A DNA stretch of 64,000 nucleotides from JAIOQJ01 sp963718635 (GCA_963718635.1 OY970367.1:6200001-6264000), one strand, 5' to 3'. Shown: positions 17,268-27,046, counted from the first letter of the stretch. Translations and numbers: made by a program. Notes: generated by a model not told the origin, from the sequence alone.

Positions 17268-17972
17268 ATGCCCGACGCCGCCAGCCCGTCTAGTCCCGGA
17301 CGAATGCCCGACGGCGGCCCGATTTATGTCGAGACGCCAGCCAATCTCGAACAATATGAGGGCCTGGTCGCCGAACCTTGGAACACGGCCTCAGCGCTCT
17401 TATTCATTATTCTTGCGTTGGCTTGGGCGTGGCGGCTGCGCGGCCATTACCGCGAGCACGTCTTTCTTACGATCTGCTTGCCCATCCTCACCGCCGGCGG
17501 CATCGGCGGTGTACTGTTCCACGGCACGCGCCGACATCATGCATACTTTTTGCTCGATGTCATTCCGATCTATTTTCTCGGACTCTGCGTCTCTATCTGG
17601 CTCTGGATACGCCTGGGGCCGAAGCTGCGCCACTTGCTCGGCGTCATCGCCTTGCTGGCTTTCTTGCAATTGACCGCTCTCTGGCGCTTGCCGACGCATT
17701 GGGCCATCAACGTTTCGTATGCCTCGCTGGCGCTCATCATCGTTATTCCGGTCATTCTTGCGCTGGTTCGCACGCGCTTCCGCCATGCTGGCTGGATCTA
17801 TACATCGCTTGCTTGCTTCGGCATCGCCTGGGCTTGCCGTATTGCAGACGCCACGATACGCCCGCCGCTATTGTCGATGGGAACCCATTGGCTTTGGCAC
17901 GTCTTCGGCGCTGCCACAACGGCCGCCCTGAGCGTCTATGTCTATCGCATCGAGCGCATCAAACTACGGTAG
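17268..17972 (+). CDS. CREST-superfamily / ceramidase-like membrane hydrolase
   Basis: The 234-residue protein has seven hydrophobic helices. Motifs fit the alkaline ceramidase (CREST) superfamily: YEGLVAEPWNTASALLFI near the N-terminus with a conserved Glu and Asn, GGVLFHGTRRHHAYFLLDV with His and Asp in the middle, and GTHWLWHVFGA with two His at the C-terminus, which together would form a zinc site inside the membrane. Family members cleave amide bonds of ceramides or act as receptors. It precedes a fatty acid desaturase by 160 bases, which supports a lipid role. The assignment rests on motif memory and is moderate. Confidence 0.6.
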   Translation: MPDAASPSSPGRMPDGGPIYVETPANLEQYEGLVAEPWNTASALLFIILALAWAWRLRGHYREHVFLTICLPILTAGGIGGVLFHGTRRHHAYFLLDVIPIYFLGLCVSIWLWIRLGPKLRHLLGVIALLAFLQLTALWRLPTHWAINVSYASLALIIVIPVILALVRTRFRHAGWIYTSLACFGIAWACRIADATIRPPLLSMGTHWLWHVFGAATTAALSVYVYRIERIKLR

Positions 17973-18134
17973 CCAAGTCGCCATTCGGACCTTGTTCCGG
18001 CTATGCCGCGCCAGCTTTATCCGGGGCTATAAAGTAATCAATTTCAATATTGCCGAATCGAAGATCATTGGCCATGCTGAATCCTATACAGACGGATTAT
18101 CGCGGGAGCAGGTCTATTTTTCGGAACATCGCTG

Positions 18135-19480
18135 ATGAGTGCTGCCACATTATCGCCGCTATCGGAACGAACGCTGATGGGGCCCGAGCTAAAGGCTGCG
18201 TTACAACAGCTGCGCCGGACCAACAACAGAACCAACTGGTACTATTTGCTGCGCACCTACCTTTTCCTGACGCTGGTAATCGGCGGCACTGTCTGGTTCT
18301 ACGATTACAGAGAGGAAGCGGACTTATCGTTCTGGTGGAACATTCCGGTCACGCTGTTTGCCATCGTGCTGATCGGCGCCGGGCAACATCAGTTGAGCGG
18401 CTTGGCCCATGAAGGCGTCCATCACATTTTGTTTCGCAACCGGAAGTTGAACGATATCGCTTCCGACTTGCTTACCATGTTTCCGCTGTTCAGCAGTATT
18501 CACCATTATCGCTTGCAGCACTTGGCCCACCACCAGTTCGTCAACGACCCCGAACGCGATCCCGATATCTCCCAATTGAAAACAAGCGGGCACTGGCTCC
18601 CGTTTCCGATCTTGAAACAGGCTTTCATTCGAACGCTGTTGAAGCAACTCTGGGTTCCCCGTCTTATTCGCTTCATGCGCGTCGCGCAGCCTACAACGCG
18701 ACCGGCACCGATAAAAACCCCTACATGTTCACCGGCCAGAAACCTTCGAAAACGGCCGTGCGCATTGGGCTGCTTTATATCGTCAGCCTGATTGCGACGC
18801 TGGTTTCACTCTTCTACGTGCGCGATCCGTACTTGCTGGCGATCGTGCCGGCGGCCATGTGGGCAGTCGTGTCGGTTGTTTTCTGGAAACTGCCAACCGA
18901 GAAATTCCATCAAAGCCGAGTCCACCCGGTCATACCTCTGCGTTATATGTCGATGCTTCGCCTCGGTTACATCACCGTTCTGTTCACCACGCTTGCCGAG
19001 TTGACACTGCTGACGGGCCGCATGGCGGTGTTGTACTACGTGGTGCTTTGGCTAGTGCCGCTCTTTACCTCGTTCTCGTTTTTCATGATCTTGCGGCAGC
19101 TCGTGCAGCACGGGAATGGCGATCGCGGCTGGCTCACCAACACACGGACCTTTCTGGTGGCGCCGGCTATTCGCTTTGCTGTGTTTCCCATGGGGCAAGA
19201 CTATCATTTGCCGCACCATGTATTTGCCACCATTCCCCATTATCGGTTGCCGGAATTACACGAGCATTTGATGCAGTACGATGAATATCGCGAACACGCG
19301 GTAACGGTCGAAGGCTATTTTGTGTCGCCAACTCATCCAAAGGTGAATCCGACGGTGATCGATATTCTCGGGCCCGAATACGCCGCCCGGCACACTGATG
19401 ATGTGCATATCGACAACACGGTGATGGAAGGCGACGTCTTCGAGGGCAAAGAAGAAATCCAGCGCAGAGCGATTGCATAA
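18135..19480 (+). CDS. Membrane fatty acid desaturase (one frameshift)
   Basis: The three histidine boxes are present: HEGVHH (first), HHYRLQHLAHH (second) and DYHLPHHVF (third), with hydrophobic segments between them. The first two boxes are in one frame and the third is in another; a one-base shift near 18680 (codons for NATGTDKNPYMFTGQ resume the protein) restores about 448 residues. The enzyme inserts a double bond into an acyl chain using a di-iron centre in the membrane. It follows the CREST-like gene on the same strand and converges on guaA. Confidence 0.85.
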
Positions 19481-19485
19481 CAGCC

Positions 19486-21033
19486 CTATTCCCACTCGAT
19501 CGTAGCAGGCGGTTTGCTGCTGATGTCGTAGACAACGCGGTTGACGCCGCGAACGCTGTTGATGATGCGTGTTGAGATTTTGGCGAGCAAGTCATCGGGC
19601 AAGCGCGCCCAGTCGGCGGTCATGTAGTCTTCGGTCTGCACCGCCCGCAGCGCAATGACGTTCTCGTAAGTTCGGCCATCGCCCATAACGCCGACGCTTT
19701 GCACCGGCAGCAACACGGAAAATGCCTGGGCAGTCTTGCGATACCAGCCGCTCGCTTTCAATTCCTCCAAGAAAATCACGTCGGCTTGGCGCAAAATTTC
19801 CAGGCGTTCTTCCGTCACTTCACCCAGGCAGCGGACTGCCAGGCCTGGCCCGGGGAACGGGTGACGCCATACCACCTCTTCCGGCAAGCCGAGCTCGGCG
19901 CCGACGCGGCGGACTTCATCCTTGAACAAATCGCGCAGAGGCTCTACGAGTTTGAAGCCGAGCTCTTTGGGCAGGCCGCCGACGTTGTGATGCGTTTTGA
20001 TAGTCGCTGCAGGCCCGTCGGCCGCGCCGCCGCTTTCGATTACGTCGGGATAGAGAGTCCCTTGGGCAAGGAAGTGAGCGTCTTCGATGTGGAGGGCCTC
20101 ATCTTTGAACACGTCAATGAACACCCGGCCGATGATCTTGCGCTTCTCCTGAGGATCGATTACGCCTTTCAGTTCGTTCAAGAACCGCTCGCGTGCATCG
20201 ACGATATGCAAATCCGCCTTATACCAATCGGCAAACGTTTTACGCACCTTCTCGGCCTCGCCCTGTCGCAGCATGCCATTGTTCACGAAGATGCAGGCGA
20301 CTTGCGGGCCGACCGCTTTCAACAGCATGGCGGCGACGACCGATGAATCCACCCCGCCTGAAAGCCCGCAGATGACGCGATGCTTGCCTATCCGTTCGCG
20401 CAAGCCCGCCAAGGTGCTGTCGATAAACGTTTGCATCTTCCACAGGCCTTGGCAGCCGCAGACATCGTAGAGGAAGTTGCGGAGAATTTTCCCCCCTTCA
20501 GGGGTGTGACTTACTTCCGGGTGGAACTGCAATCCATAGACCTTCCGCGTGCGGTGCTTCACGGCCGCGACGGGGCAGGTTTCGGTGGACGCTAGAGAAA
20601 GAAAATCGCCGCCGTGGACGGCCTGCACTTGATCGCCGTGGCTCATCCAGACAATGGTTTCCCGGGGCACATCCTCGAACAGCAAATCGGCTTGGTTGAC
20701 ACGAATCGTGGCGCGGCCGAATTCGCGCGAGTCAGCCCGGCCGACGACGGCGCCGAGCGAGTGGCAGGCAATCTGCATTCCGTAACAGATTCCCAAAATG
20801 GGAATGCCGAGCTCGAAAATCCCTTGATCGCAGTGCGGCGCATTCGTCTGATAAACGCTCGCCGGACCGCCCGAAAAGATGATGCCCTTGGGATTCAGCT
20901 CGGCAACGCGTGCGGCCGAAAGATCGTGCCGGACGATCTGACAGAAAACATTCTGCTCGCGCACGCGCCGGGCGATTAATTGGGCGTACTGCGAGCCGAA
21001 ATCGAAAACGAGAACGAGTTCAGTTGTTTGCAT
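19486..21033 (-). CDS. guaA: GMP synthase (glutamine-hydrolysing)
   Basis: The 515-residue protein is a complete GuaA: an N-terminal class I glutaminase with C83 in GICYGMQ and H171/E173 in LQFHPEVSHT, an ATP pyrophosphatase domain with the SGGVDSS P-loop (225-231), and the C-terminal dimerisation domain ending in PPATIEWE. It aminates XMP to GMP with glutamine and ATP. The upstream 1.2 kb contains no gene but several structured repeats. No purine riboswitch was recognised. Confidence 0.97.
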   Translation of the reverse strand: MQTTELVLVFDFGSQYAQLIARRVREQNVFCQIVRHDLSAARVAELNPKGIIFSGGPASVYQTNAPHCDQGIFELGIPILGICYGMQIACHSLGAVVGRADSREFGRATIRVNQADLLFEDVPRETIVWMSHGDQVQAVHGGDFLSLASTETCPVAAVKHRTRKVYGLQFHPEVSHTPEGGKILRNFLYDVCGCQGLWKMQTFIDSTLAGLRERIGKHRVICGLSGGVDSSVVAAMLLKAVGPQVACIFVNNGMLRQGEAEKVRKTFADWYKADLHIVDARERFLNELKGVIDPQEKRKIIGRVFIDVFKDEALHIEDAHFLAQGTLYPDVIESGGAADGPAATIKTHHNVGGLPKELGFKLVEPLRDLFKDEVRRVGAELGLPEEVVWRHPFPGPGLAVRCLGEVTEERLEILRQADVIFLEELKASGWYRKTAQAFSVLLPVQSVGVMGDGRTYENVIALRAVQTEDYMTADWARLPDDLLAKISTRIINSVRGVNRVVYDISSKPPATIEWE

Positions 21034-21235
21034 CTTGGATCCGCAAAACCACTTAAGAAAAGCACAGCCAGCGGGCGACCAGCCTAAGCCTAATCCATTG
21101 ATATATTACTCCTGAAAAAACAGTCGCGATGAAAAGCGATACTGTGATCGGCCCTTTTTCCAAGCCTCCGAACAGAACAGCGATCGTCTGACACTTGATG
21201 CTGCACTTCGAAATCCGCATTCCGAGTTCGCGCGT
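21034..21235. other. Upstream region of guaA
   Basis: This part presumably contains the guaA promoter. No aptamer-like conserved core was identified. The first of three two-hairpin elements begins right after it. Confidence 0.35.
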
Positions 21236-21283
21236 TTTCCCACGATTTTCTCGGGTTCCGGCTTCTGGAAATATTTTCAGAAT
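21236..21283. repeat. Two-hairpin repeat element, copy A
   Basis: The element starts with TTTTCCCACGATTTTCTCGG and ends with CTTCTGGAAATATTTTCAGAA. The first part forms a TTCCC/GGG(TT) hairpin and the second a TTCTG/CAGAA hairpin. It is preceded by ATCCGCATTCCGAG. This copy has the weakest second stem. Confidence 0.7.
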
Positions 21284-21391
21284 ATTAACCGATAGCCCTT
21301 GTCCGCCCTTCTCGAAGCCTTGCATCGAAGCACGGTCGTCTGACTATTTATTCCGCATTCCGAACTCCGAATTCCGCATTTCTCCCGTGCA

Positions 21392-21440
21392 TTTTCCCAC
21401 GATTTTCTCGGGTTGACCTTGTGGAAATACTTCCACAAGG
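21392..21440. repeat. Two-hairpin repeat element, copy B
   Basis: The same order as copy A: TTTTCCCACGATTTTCTCGG, then ACCTTGTGGAA, loop ATAC, TTCCACAAGGT. The second stem is perfect over 11 bp. A CCGCATTCCGAA-type stretch precedes it. Confidence 0.8.
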
Positions 21441-21532
21441 TTGACCATCAGAATGACAGGCGATTGATCGTCGAGCGTTTGACATTTCTTTATTCCGCAC
21501 TCCGAATTCCGCATTCCGAATTTGAGGCGCGC

Positions 21533-21586
21533 GTTTTTCCACGATTTAATTGGAAAGTCCCTTCTGGAAATATTTCCAGAAGGGTC
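21533..21586. repeat. Two-hairpin repeat element, copy C
   Basis: TTTTTCCACGATTTAATTGG then AAAG forms the first hairpin with TTTCC paired to GGAAA, so both sides changed relative to copies A and B. The second hairpin is a perfect palindrome, CCCTTCTGGAAAT followed by its complement. The preceding sequence again holds CCGAATTCCGCATTCCGAA. Confidence 0.8.
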
Positions 21587-21704
21587 TCCCTTGTGTGTGG
21601 CGACAGGCCTGCCGGCCTGTACACTGGCACGTAGTTCAAACGCTAGGCAGAGCCGCGTAACGAGATGGTGCGCAGGCCCTCGTGACGCTCCGTCTCCCCC
21701 TCGT

Positions 21705-21850
21705 TCGACGCTCCGCGTCGAACGTCTTAATCGACGCTCCGCGTCGAACGTCTTAATCGACGCTCCGCGTCGAACGTCTTAATCGACGCTCCGCGTCGAA
21801 CGTCTTAATCGACGCTCCGCGTCGAACGTCTTAATCGACGCTCCGCGTCG
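21705..21850. repeat. Tandem array, 26-bp unit, 5.6 copies
   Basis: The unit is TCGACGCTCCGCGTCGAACG plus TCTTAA. Copies start at 21705, 21731, 21757, 21783 and 21809, and a partial copy at 21835. The copies are identical. Each unit contains CGACGC-TCC-GCGTCG, a 6-bp stem with a 3-base loop. There are no variable spacers, so this is not a CRISPR array. Confidence 0.95.
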
Positions 21851-22267
21851 ATTACACGACATTACTAACTTAGGAGCGCTCAAAATGCGGATTGCTTTTT
21901 TGTTGCGCAATGCGAATTCAGCCATTCTAGTTCGGTCGGTCGCGGCAGCAAGCTGATTGCGGGGGAGGATTAGGCTGTGTAATGCATACACGCCAGCCGA
22001 CGCTCACGCAGCCGTGCCAAGTCATTAGGGGGGACCGACTATGATCAAGCGAACTCGAGCGAGGACCCTTTTAACGCTCTTCAGTTCTTATCGGAAACCA
22101 TTCTCGAGATGCGTGCAAAACTTATAGCATCGGAATGACTTCGAGAAGGCAACCTTCGCGGCAGCTAGCTAAGCAGGCGGTTGTTTGCGGGCGCGGCAGA
22201 TCGGCGTAATAAGGCCCTAGTTGCTGCTAGTGATGGCTCCTGATAAACTGAGAACGGAGGCAAGATT
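21851..22267. other. Intergenic region, one doubtful very small ORF
   Basis: The region contains a possible 28-codon frame at 22041-22127 on the plus strand with a GGGGGG run 8 bases upstream and a basic product. Nothing else is recognised. I would not call the small frame a gene without expression evidence. Confidence 0.3.
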
Positions 22268-22489
22268 ATGATACTCATTCAATTCCCGGATCGCGAAACT
22301 GAGGTCAAAGGGTTGGCCGTCTTGATGAGCCAATTCTCCGGTAAGGTGCTGCGCGGCGGACTCCACATTGTGCCGGAACCCGCTTTGCAAGCGCTTACGG
22401 CCGAAAATATCCGCTACACGGTGAAGGGGCCTGCGTCTTATGAGCACGAAATGGCGGCGCTTCGAGGTGATGCTGCCGCGACAGTTTAA
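22268..22489 (+). CDS. Small hypothetical protein, first of a degraded pair
   Basis: The ATG at 22268 follows GGAGGCAAGATT, a good ribosome-binding site. The 73-residue product (ILIQFPDRETEVKGLAVLMS at the N-terminus) looks like a small alpha/beta protein. It overlaps the next open frame by 20 bases. From memory similar small genes precede members of the downstream family in planctomycetes, but I cannot name either. No toxin or antitoxin motif is recognised. Confidence 0.55.
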   Translation: MILIQFPDRETEVKGLAVLMSQFSGKVLRGGLHIVPEPALQALTAENIRYTVKGPASYEHEMAALRGDAAATV

Positions 22490-22760
22490 TGATGGCCGTG
22501 AAGTGCCGCCCGAATGGATCTCCTTGGCCGTCTTGGAAATCGGCGATTAATTTGGTTCGGTTAGCTACGAAACGCAAGTCATTGAGGGCCGCTGGCAACA
22601 GGCCGGTGTCGTATATCGCGACAACCTCGCGCGCATTGTCGTCGATATGCCCGACCGTACAGTAAATCGTAGCTGGATGAAGGCGTTTAAGAAGCGTTGG
22701 AAGGACAAGCTCGATCAACTTGAGATCTGGATAATTAGTTATCGGATCGACATCGAGTAA
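22470..22760 (+). pseudogene. Hypothetical protein with internal stop codon
   Basis: The frame from ATG 22470 to the TAA at 22758 is open except for one TAA at 22548-22550. Read through, it gives 96 codons with MLPRQFNDGREVPPEWISLA at the N-terminus and IVVDMPDRTVNRSWMKAFKK, then KLDQLEIWIISYRIDIE, at the C-terminus. This pattern (YRDxxxRIxVDxPDTxxN...FKxRxKxxxxQxxIW) is one I associate with a small conserved family of unknown function in planctomycetes and cyanobacteria. The stop could be a true nonsense mutation (for example from CAA), unlike the indels elsewhere. Confidence 0.55.
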
Positions 22761-22951
22761 AGGATTACGCTTGTGGGGGGGGATAAAGCTGAAACAGCAG
22801 GATTGCAACACTGACTATACGTGAATTAACAATATTTCGATGCGAGACGAAAGGTAACTGCAAAATCGCGGTAGCACTACAGTCATCACCCGGCAGCCTA
22901 CGCTGCTCGCCTCGCCTTCCAACTTATCATTCTCGTTTCAGGTAGCTTTTG

Positions 22952-23807
22952 ATGCCGCTTTTTGGCGCACATATGTCGGCGGCGGGTGGTTGCCACTTTG
23001 CGATCGATAAGGCTGTCGCGCAGGCGATGGCCACCGTGCAGCTATTCACCAAAAACTCGAACCAATGGGCCGGCAAGCCGTTAACCGAAGAGGATGTGAC
23101 CACTTTCAAAAAGAAGGTGAAGGCCGCCAAGTTGAAATTTGCGACCGCCCACGATTCCTATTTGATCAATCTGGCATCGCCGGACGGAGTTCTCTATCAG
23201 CGGTCAATCGAGGCCTTTGTCGATGAGATCGAACGGGCCGAACGGCTTGGCCTGAGCTATCTCGTCACTCATCCGGGATGCGCACGTCGGCTCGGGCGAA
23301 GAAGCGGGTTTAAGGCGCGTGGCGCTTGCCATTGACGAAACGCACCGCCGTTGCGCTGGCTTCAAAGTGAAAGTATTGCTCGAAGCGACAGCGGGGCAAG
23401 GGTCGACGCTCGGCCATCGTTTCGACCACTTGAAGAGCATTCTCAATCAAGTGAACGATTGCAAGCGTCTAGGCGTCTGCATTGATACCTGCCACATTTT
23501 TGCAGCCGGCTACGATCTGACGACGCCTGAGACATATCAGGCGACAATGCAGGAACTCGACCATCTGGTCGGTTTGAAATGGATCAAGCTCTTTCATCTG
23601 AACGACAGTAAAAAGCCGCTTGGAAGCCGGGTTGATCGGCACGAACATATCGGCAAAGGCTTCTTGGGATTGGAACCGTTCCGCATGCTTTTGAACGACG
23701 CCCGCTTTCAGAAATTGCCGATGATCATGGAAACGCCGAAAGAGCACGAAGACAACGACAACATGGATGCGCTTAACTTGGCAACATTGCGCGGGTTGAT
23801 GGTCTGA
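22952..23807 (+). CDS. nfo: Endonuclease IV, AP endonuclease (one frameshift)
   Basis: The protein starts MPLFGAHMSAAGGCHFAID, with AGGTA nine bases upstream of the ATG at 22952. It contains LFTKNSNQW and YLVTHPG, then, after a one-base insertion near 23278 (GGATGCGCAC where GGAGCGCAC is expected), continues as HVGSGEE, LLEATAGQGSTLGHRFDHL, VCIDTCHIFAAGYD, FHLNDSKKPLGSRVDRHEHI and METPKE. These are the metal-binding motifs of the TIM-barrel Nfo family, which cuts DNA at abasic sites during base excision repair. About 285 residues, normal length. The lesion is probably a sequencing error. Confidence 0.93.
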
Positions 23808-23832
23808 TGCCATTATGAGTCGCGGCAACTTC

Positions 23833-24724
23833 TTACCCCATTACCCGATTTCGACCGGCATGCTTGGCCGCGTATAACTTTTCGTCGGCCAGGCGAATCA
23901 GCCCGGTAGCGGTCGCGGTGCCGTCGTTAGGGCATTCGGCAACTCCCAAGCTGATTGTCAGGCTGAAGCGCTGGTCTTCAAAGTGGAATACATGCTTTTC
24001 GATCATGAGCCGAACTGCGCTCGGCGACTTCGAGGGCCGGCTCAAGGCTAGTTTCCACCAGGATCAGCGCGAACTCTTCGCCGCCGTAACGGGCAAACAG
24101 ATCCTCGCGGCGAACCATCTTGCGAATGCAAGCCGAAAGCTCGCGCAAGGTATAATCGCCGACGAGATGGCCGCGTTCGTCATTGATCGCTTTGAAGCGG
24201 TCGATATCGAACATGACCACGGAAAGCGGCCGGCTATGCCTGGAAGTGCGGAGCACTTCGCGTTCGAGGAAGTCGAGCAGGTAGCGTTGGTTATAGATCT
24301 GCGTCAGCGCATCGATGATGGTGAGGCGGTAGATTTCTTCGTGGTATTCGGCTTCGACGTTGCCGCCGGCCAGATAGCGATAGATGCAATTGCCGACGCG
24401 GAGATAGTCGCCGTCTTTCAAGAGGATGGGATTGCCGTTTTTCGAGGCGGCATCGTTGACAAAAGTGCCATTGGTGCTCTGCATGTCCAGAACGAAGAAG
24501 CCTTCGTACAGGTGTTCGATGCGGGCATGCCGGCGTGAAACCGAGTTGTCGAGAATTCGGATATCGCAGTCTTCACCGCGGCCGATGATGATCGGCTTTT
24601 CGGTCAATACATGACGGATGCCCATCAGGGGGCCTGTCGGGTAGATGTGGACGAGACATGCTTCCCGATTGGCGGAGACAGGACGCCGTGCGGGTTGGAA
24701 AATCGTGTCCACCAACTTCTCCAT
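23833..24724 (-). CDS. FHA-domain diguanylate cyclase (one frameshift)
   Basis: Residues about 40-95 form an FHA domain (IGRGEDCDI, NSVSRRHARIE, MQSTNGTFVND), which binds phosphothreonine. Residues 130 to the end form a GGDEF domain with GGEEF at 214-218 and an intact RxxD inhibitory site (R205-D208) five residues before it, so the enzyme should make cyclic di-GMP and be product-inhibited. A one-base shift near 24020 separates the last 70 residues (FSLTISLGVAECPNDGT, DEKLYAAKHAGRNRV). The FHA domain suggests control by Ser/Thr kinases. It is monocistronic. Confidence 0.9.
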
Positions 24725-25213
24725 GGAATCGTGCAGCGCCGACTTGCAAGGGGGAAGACTCCTTCCGGGATCAACGATTCGTTACCTCCTATTTTATGAG
24801 ATAAACGACGGCAGAAGCAAAGCCGATTTCAAGAAAAGCAACGTCTGGCCGTCAAGTTTTGGGAAGGAGGATGTTATAGGTTCGCTTATCCCGATGCCTA
24901 AAAGGAAAGACCCCGACAACAAAATATGGGACAAAAAGATAAGAATAAAAACTGCTTCTTCGTTTTTTTCACAAATTCATCCAGTCGCCGTCGCACGGTT
25001 CAGGCGCGTTTTCATCGTTAAACTCTAATCCCAGTCTTATGTTTTGGTCGCACATGTTTTTGTCGAAGATTCTTAAGCCCAGCGCGCATCAAAATGCGTC
25101 AAGCCAAGAGCGCTGAGTGCCCTTTCCATAAAACAATAAGCGCTCATTCCTACTTGTGAAGTCCGTTTATGTTTTTTCCGTCGTTGCAACAACGCAACCG
25201 TCAGCCGGAGATA
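24725..25213. other. AT-rich intergenic region
   Basis: This 490-bp gap lies between the diverging cyclase gene and the polyketide operon. The part around 24880-25060 is much more AT-rich than the rest of the window (many A-runs and T-runs). No gene is seen; the operon promoter is probably here. Confidence 0.4.
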
Positions 25214-25880
25214 ATGGACCAACCGCACCTCGACGAGCGGCTGCATCACGCAGCGCTTCGAGGTCTCGAGCGCATCAACTGGTTCAGCGGCAGCGCCCGG
25301 ATATTGTGGCCGTCGCTGGCGCATTTCGCGCGCTTGAATGGCGGCAAGCTGTCCGTACTTGACGTCGCCACCGGCGCCGGCGATCTTCCGATTCGCCTCA
25401 AACGAAAAGCGATTCGAGCAGGCTATGACATTGGTTTTACCGGCTGCGATATGAGCAGCACGGCCATTGAGCATGCCCGGCAATCCGCTCATCGGGCCGG
25501 CATCGATGTTGCATTTGAGCAGCGTGACGTATTGTGCGAAGGCATCGCTCCCGGCTTCGACGTCATCATTTGTTCGCTCTTCCTGCATCATCTTGACGAG
25601 CCGGAAGCGTTGAAACTGCTCACCGTCATGCGGCAGTCCGGGGCGCAGTTAGTTCTGCTGAATGATCTCGAGCGCAGCAAAACCGGTTACTTGCTCGCTT
25701 GCACGGCGACGCGCTTGCTATCGCGATCGCGCATCGTTCATGTGGATGGGCCGCTTTCGGTTCGCGGGGCCTTCTCGAAAGCAGAAGCGCGTAATGCTTG
25801 CCGAGCGAGCGGGCTTGACAGGCGCCGTGCTTAATCGTCGTTGGCCTTGCCGATTTTTACTTTCGTGGAGGCGTGTTTGA
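25214..25880 (+). CDS. Class I SAM methyltransferase of type III PKS operon (one frameshift)
   Basis: The start at 25214 follows GGAG. The Rossmann-fold SAM site is SVLDVATGAGDLPIRL, with GFTGCDMSSTAIEHAR and FDVIICSLFLHHLDEPEALK as later motifs of a UbiE/SrsB-like methyltransferase. Near 25790 one extra base breaks the frame; the true C-terminus, MLAERAGLTGAVLNRRWPCR, ends at 25880. The stop overlaps the TTG start of the next gene (TTGA), which indicates translational coupling. It probably O- or C-methylates the product of the downstream polyketide synthase. Confidence 0.8.
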
Positions 25881-27035
25881 AAGTCTCCGCATCCTTTGCA
25901 CTGGGGCAGGCAGCTAACGTCGTTTGGGATGTCGTCATTGTCGGCGCGGGCCCGGCCGGGGCCATGAGTGCCTACAAACTCGCGCGGCTAGGTCGACGTG
26001 TTTTGCTCATCGATAAATCAAGTTTTCCGCGAGCGAAAGTCTGTGGAAGCTGTTTGAGCGGCTCGGCACTTGGTGCTTTGAAGGCAGCAGGTCTCGGCCA
26101 ACTGCCCGATCGCCTTGTGCGAGGCCCCTAGGTCAGCTATTACTATCGAGCCATCACCGTTCTGCCTTCGTTGGTTTACCCGATGGCGTCGCGTTGTCAC
26201 GCGAATGCTTCGATGCCGCGCTTGTGCAGGAAGCCATTACGGCTGGCTCGAACTTTCTACCTGAGACGTTGGCTTTTTCATCAAATGTCCAGGGAACGAA
26301 TCGTTCGCTTGAAGTCAGACAGTTTGATAAGGCGGAACAGATCAAGGCTCGGATCATTATCGCTGCCGAAGGGTTGGCGGGCCGCCTGACGCGTGAAAAT
26401 GTCCCGGCTACAGCGCGTAATTCTCGCATTGGAGCGGGCGCGATCGCCCTTCAAGGGCCTAGCTTCTTCCGAGCGGGCGTCATCTATATGGCGTGCGGAA
26501 AGGGCGGCTACGTCGGCCTCGTTCGTCTGGAAGATGGCCGGTTAGACCTCGCTGCCGCCCTGTGCGCCAGAGTTGCTTCGCAGTGCCGGGAATCTCGCTG
26601 CCGCCGTGTCGCTCATTCTCGCCCAAACGGGCTGGCCAATTATAGATTCACTCCCTTATTTGCCATGGCGTGGAACGCCCTTGTTGACGCAACATCGAAC
26701 ACGGCTCGGCCACGAACGCTTGTTCATCATTGGTGATGCGGCCGGCTATATCGAGCCATTTACCGGTGAAGGGATCGGCTGGGCGCTCAACTCTGCGCTT
26801 GCTTTAGCGCCAATCGCTAGCGCTGCGGTTGCCAATTGGCGGCCCGAATACGTGGCGCAGTGGACGGCTGAAAACCGCCGCTTGCTTGGCAACCGGCAGC
26901 GCTCGTGTCGGCTTATCACGCTGCGCGCTTCGTTCTCCTACTCTCACCCGCCTATTAATCGAGGCGCTGTTGCGCCTGCCGGTCTTAGCTCGGCCATTTA
27001 TTGCTCATTTGAATCGCCAACCCGCCATCGCCTGA
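25877..27035 (+). CDS. FAD-dependent oxidoreductase of type III PKS operon (about three frameshifts)
   Basis: A TTG at 25877 overlaps the methyltransferase stop. The N-terminal FAD-binding motif is DVVIVGAGPAGAMSAYKLAR, followed by AKVCGSCLSG; the middle has RIIIAAEGLAGRLTR and the C-terminal FAD site is LFIIGDAAGYIEPFTGEGIG. This is the geranylgeranyl reductase / aromatic hydroxylase type of flavoprotein. Frame changes near 26110, 26575 and 26900 split it, and the true end is PFIAHLNRQPAIA at 27035. In the Streptomyces srsABC operon a flavoprotein hydroxylates the resorcinol made by the PKS; a similar role is inferred here. Three lesions make this the most damaged gene of the operon. Confidence 0.75.
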
Positions 27036-27046
27036 CTGGAACGTAC

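Noticed and set aside
19699..20346. Plus-strand open frame of 215 codons
   Set aside because: It lies inside guaA on the opposite strand and has no recognisable motif.
21034..21235. Purine riboswitch upstream of guaA
   Set aside because: No aptamer core or matching loop-loop pattern could be found; the structured elements there occur elsewhere too.
21705..21850. CRISPR-like array
   Set aside because: The repeats are directly adjacent and identical, with no variable spacers, and no cas gene is near.
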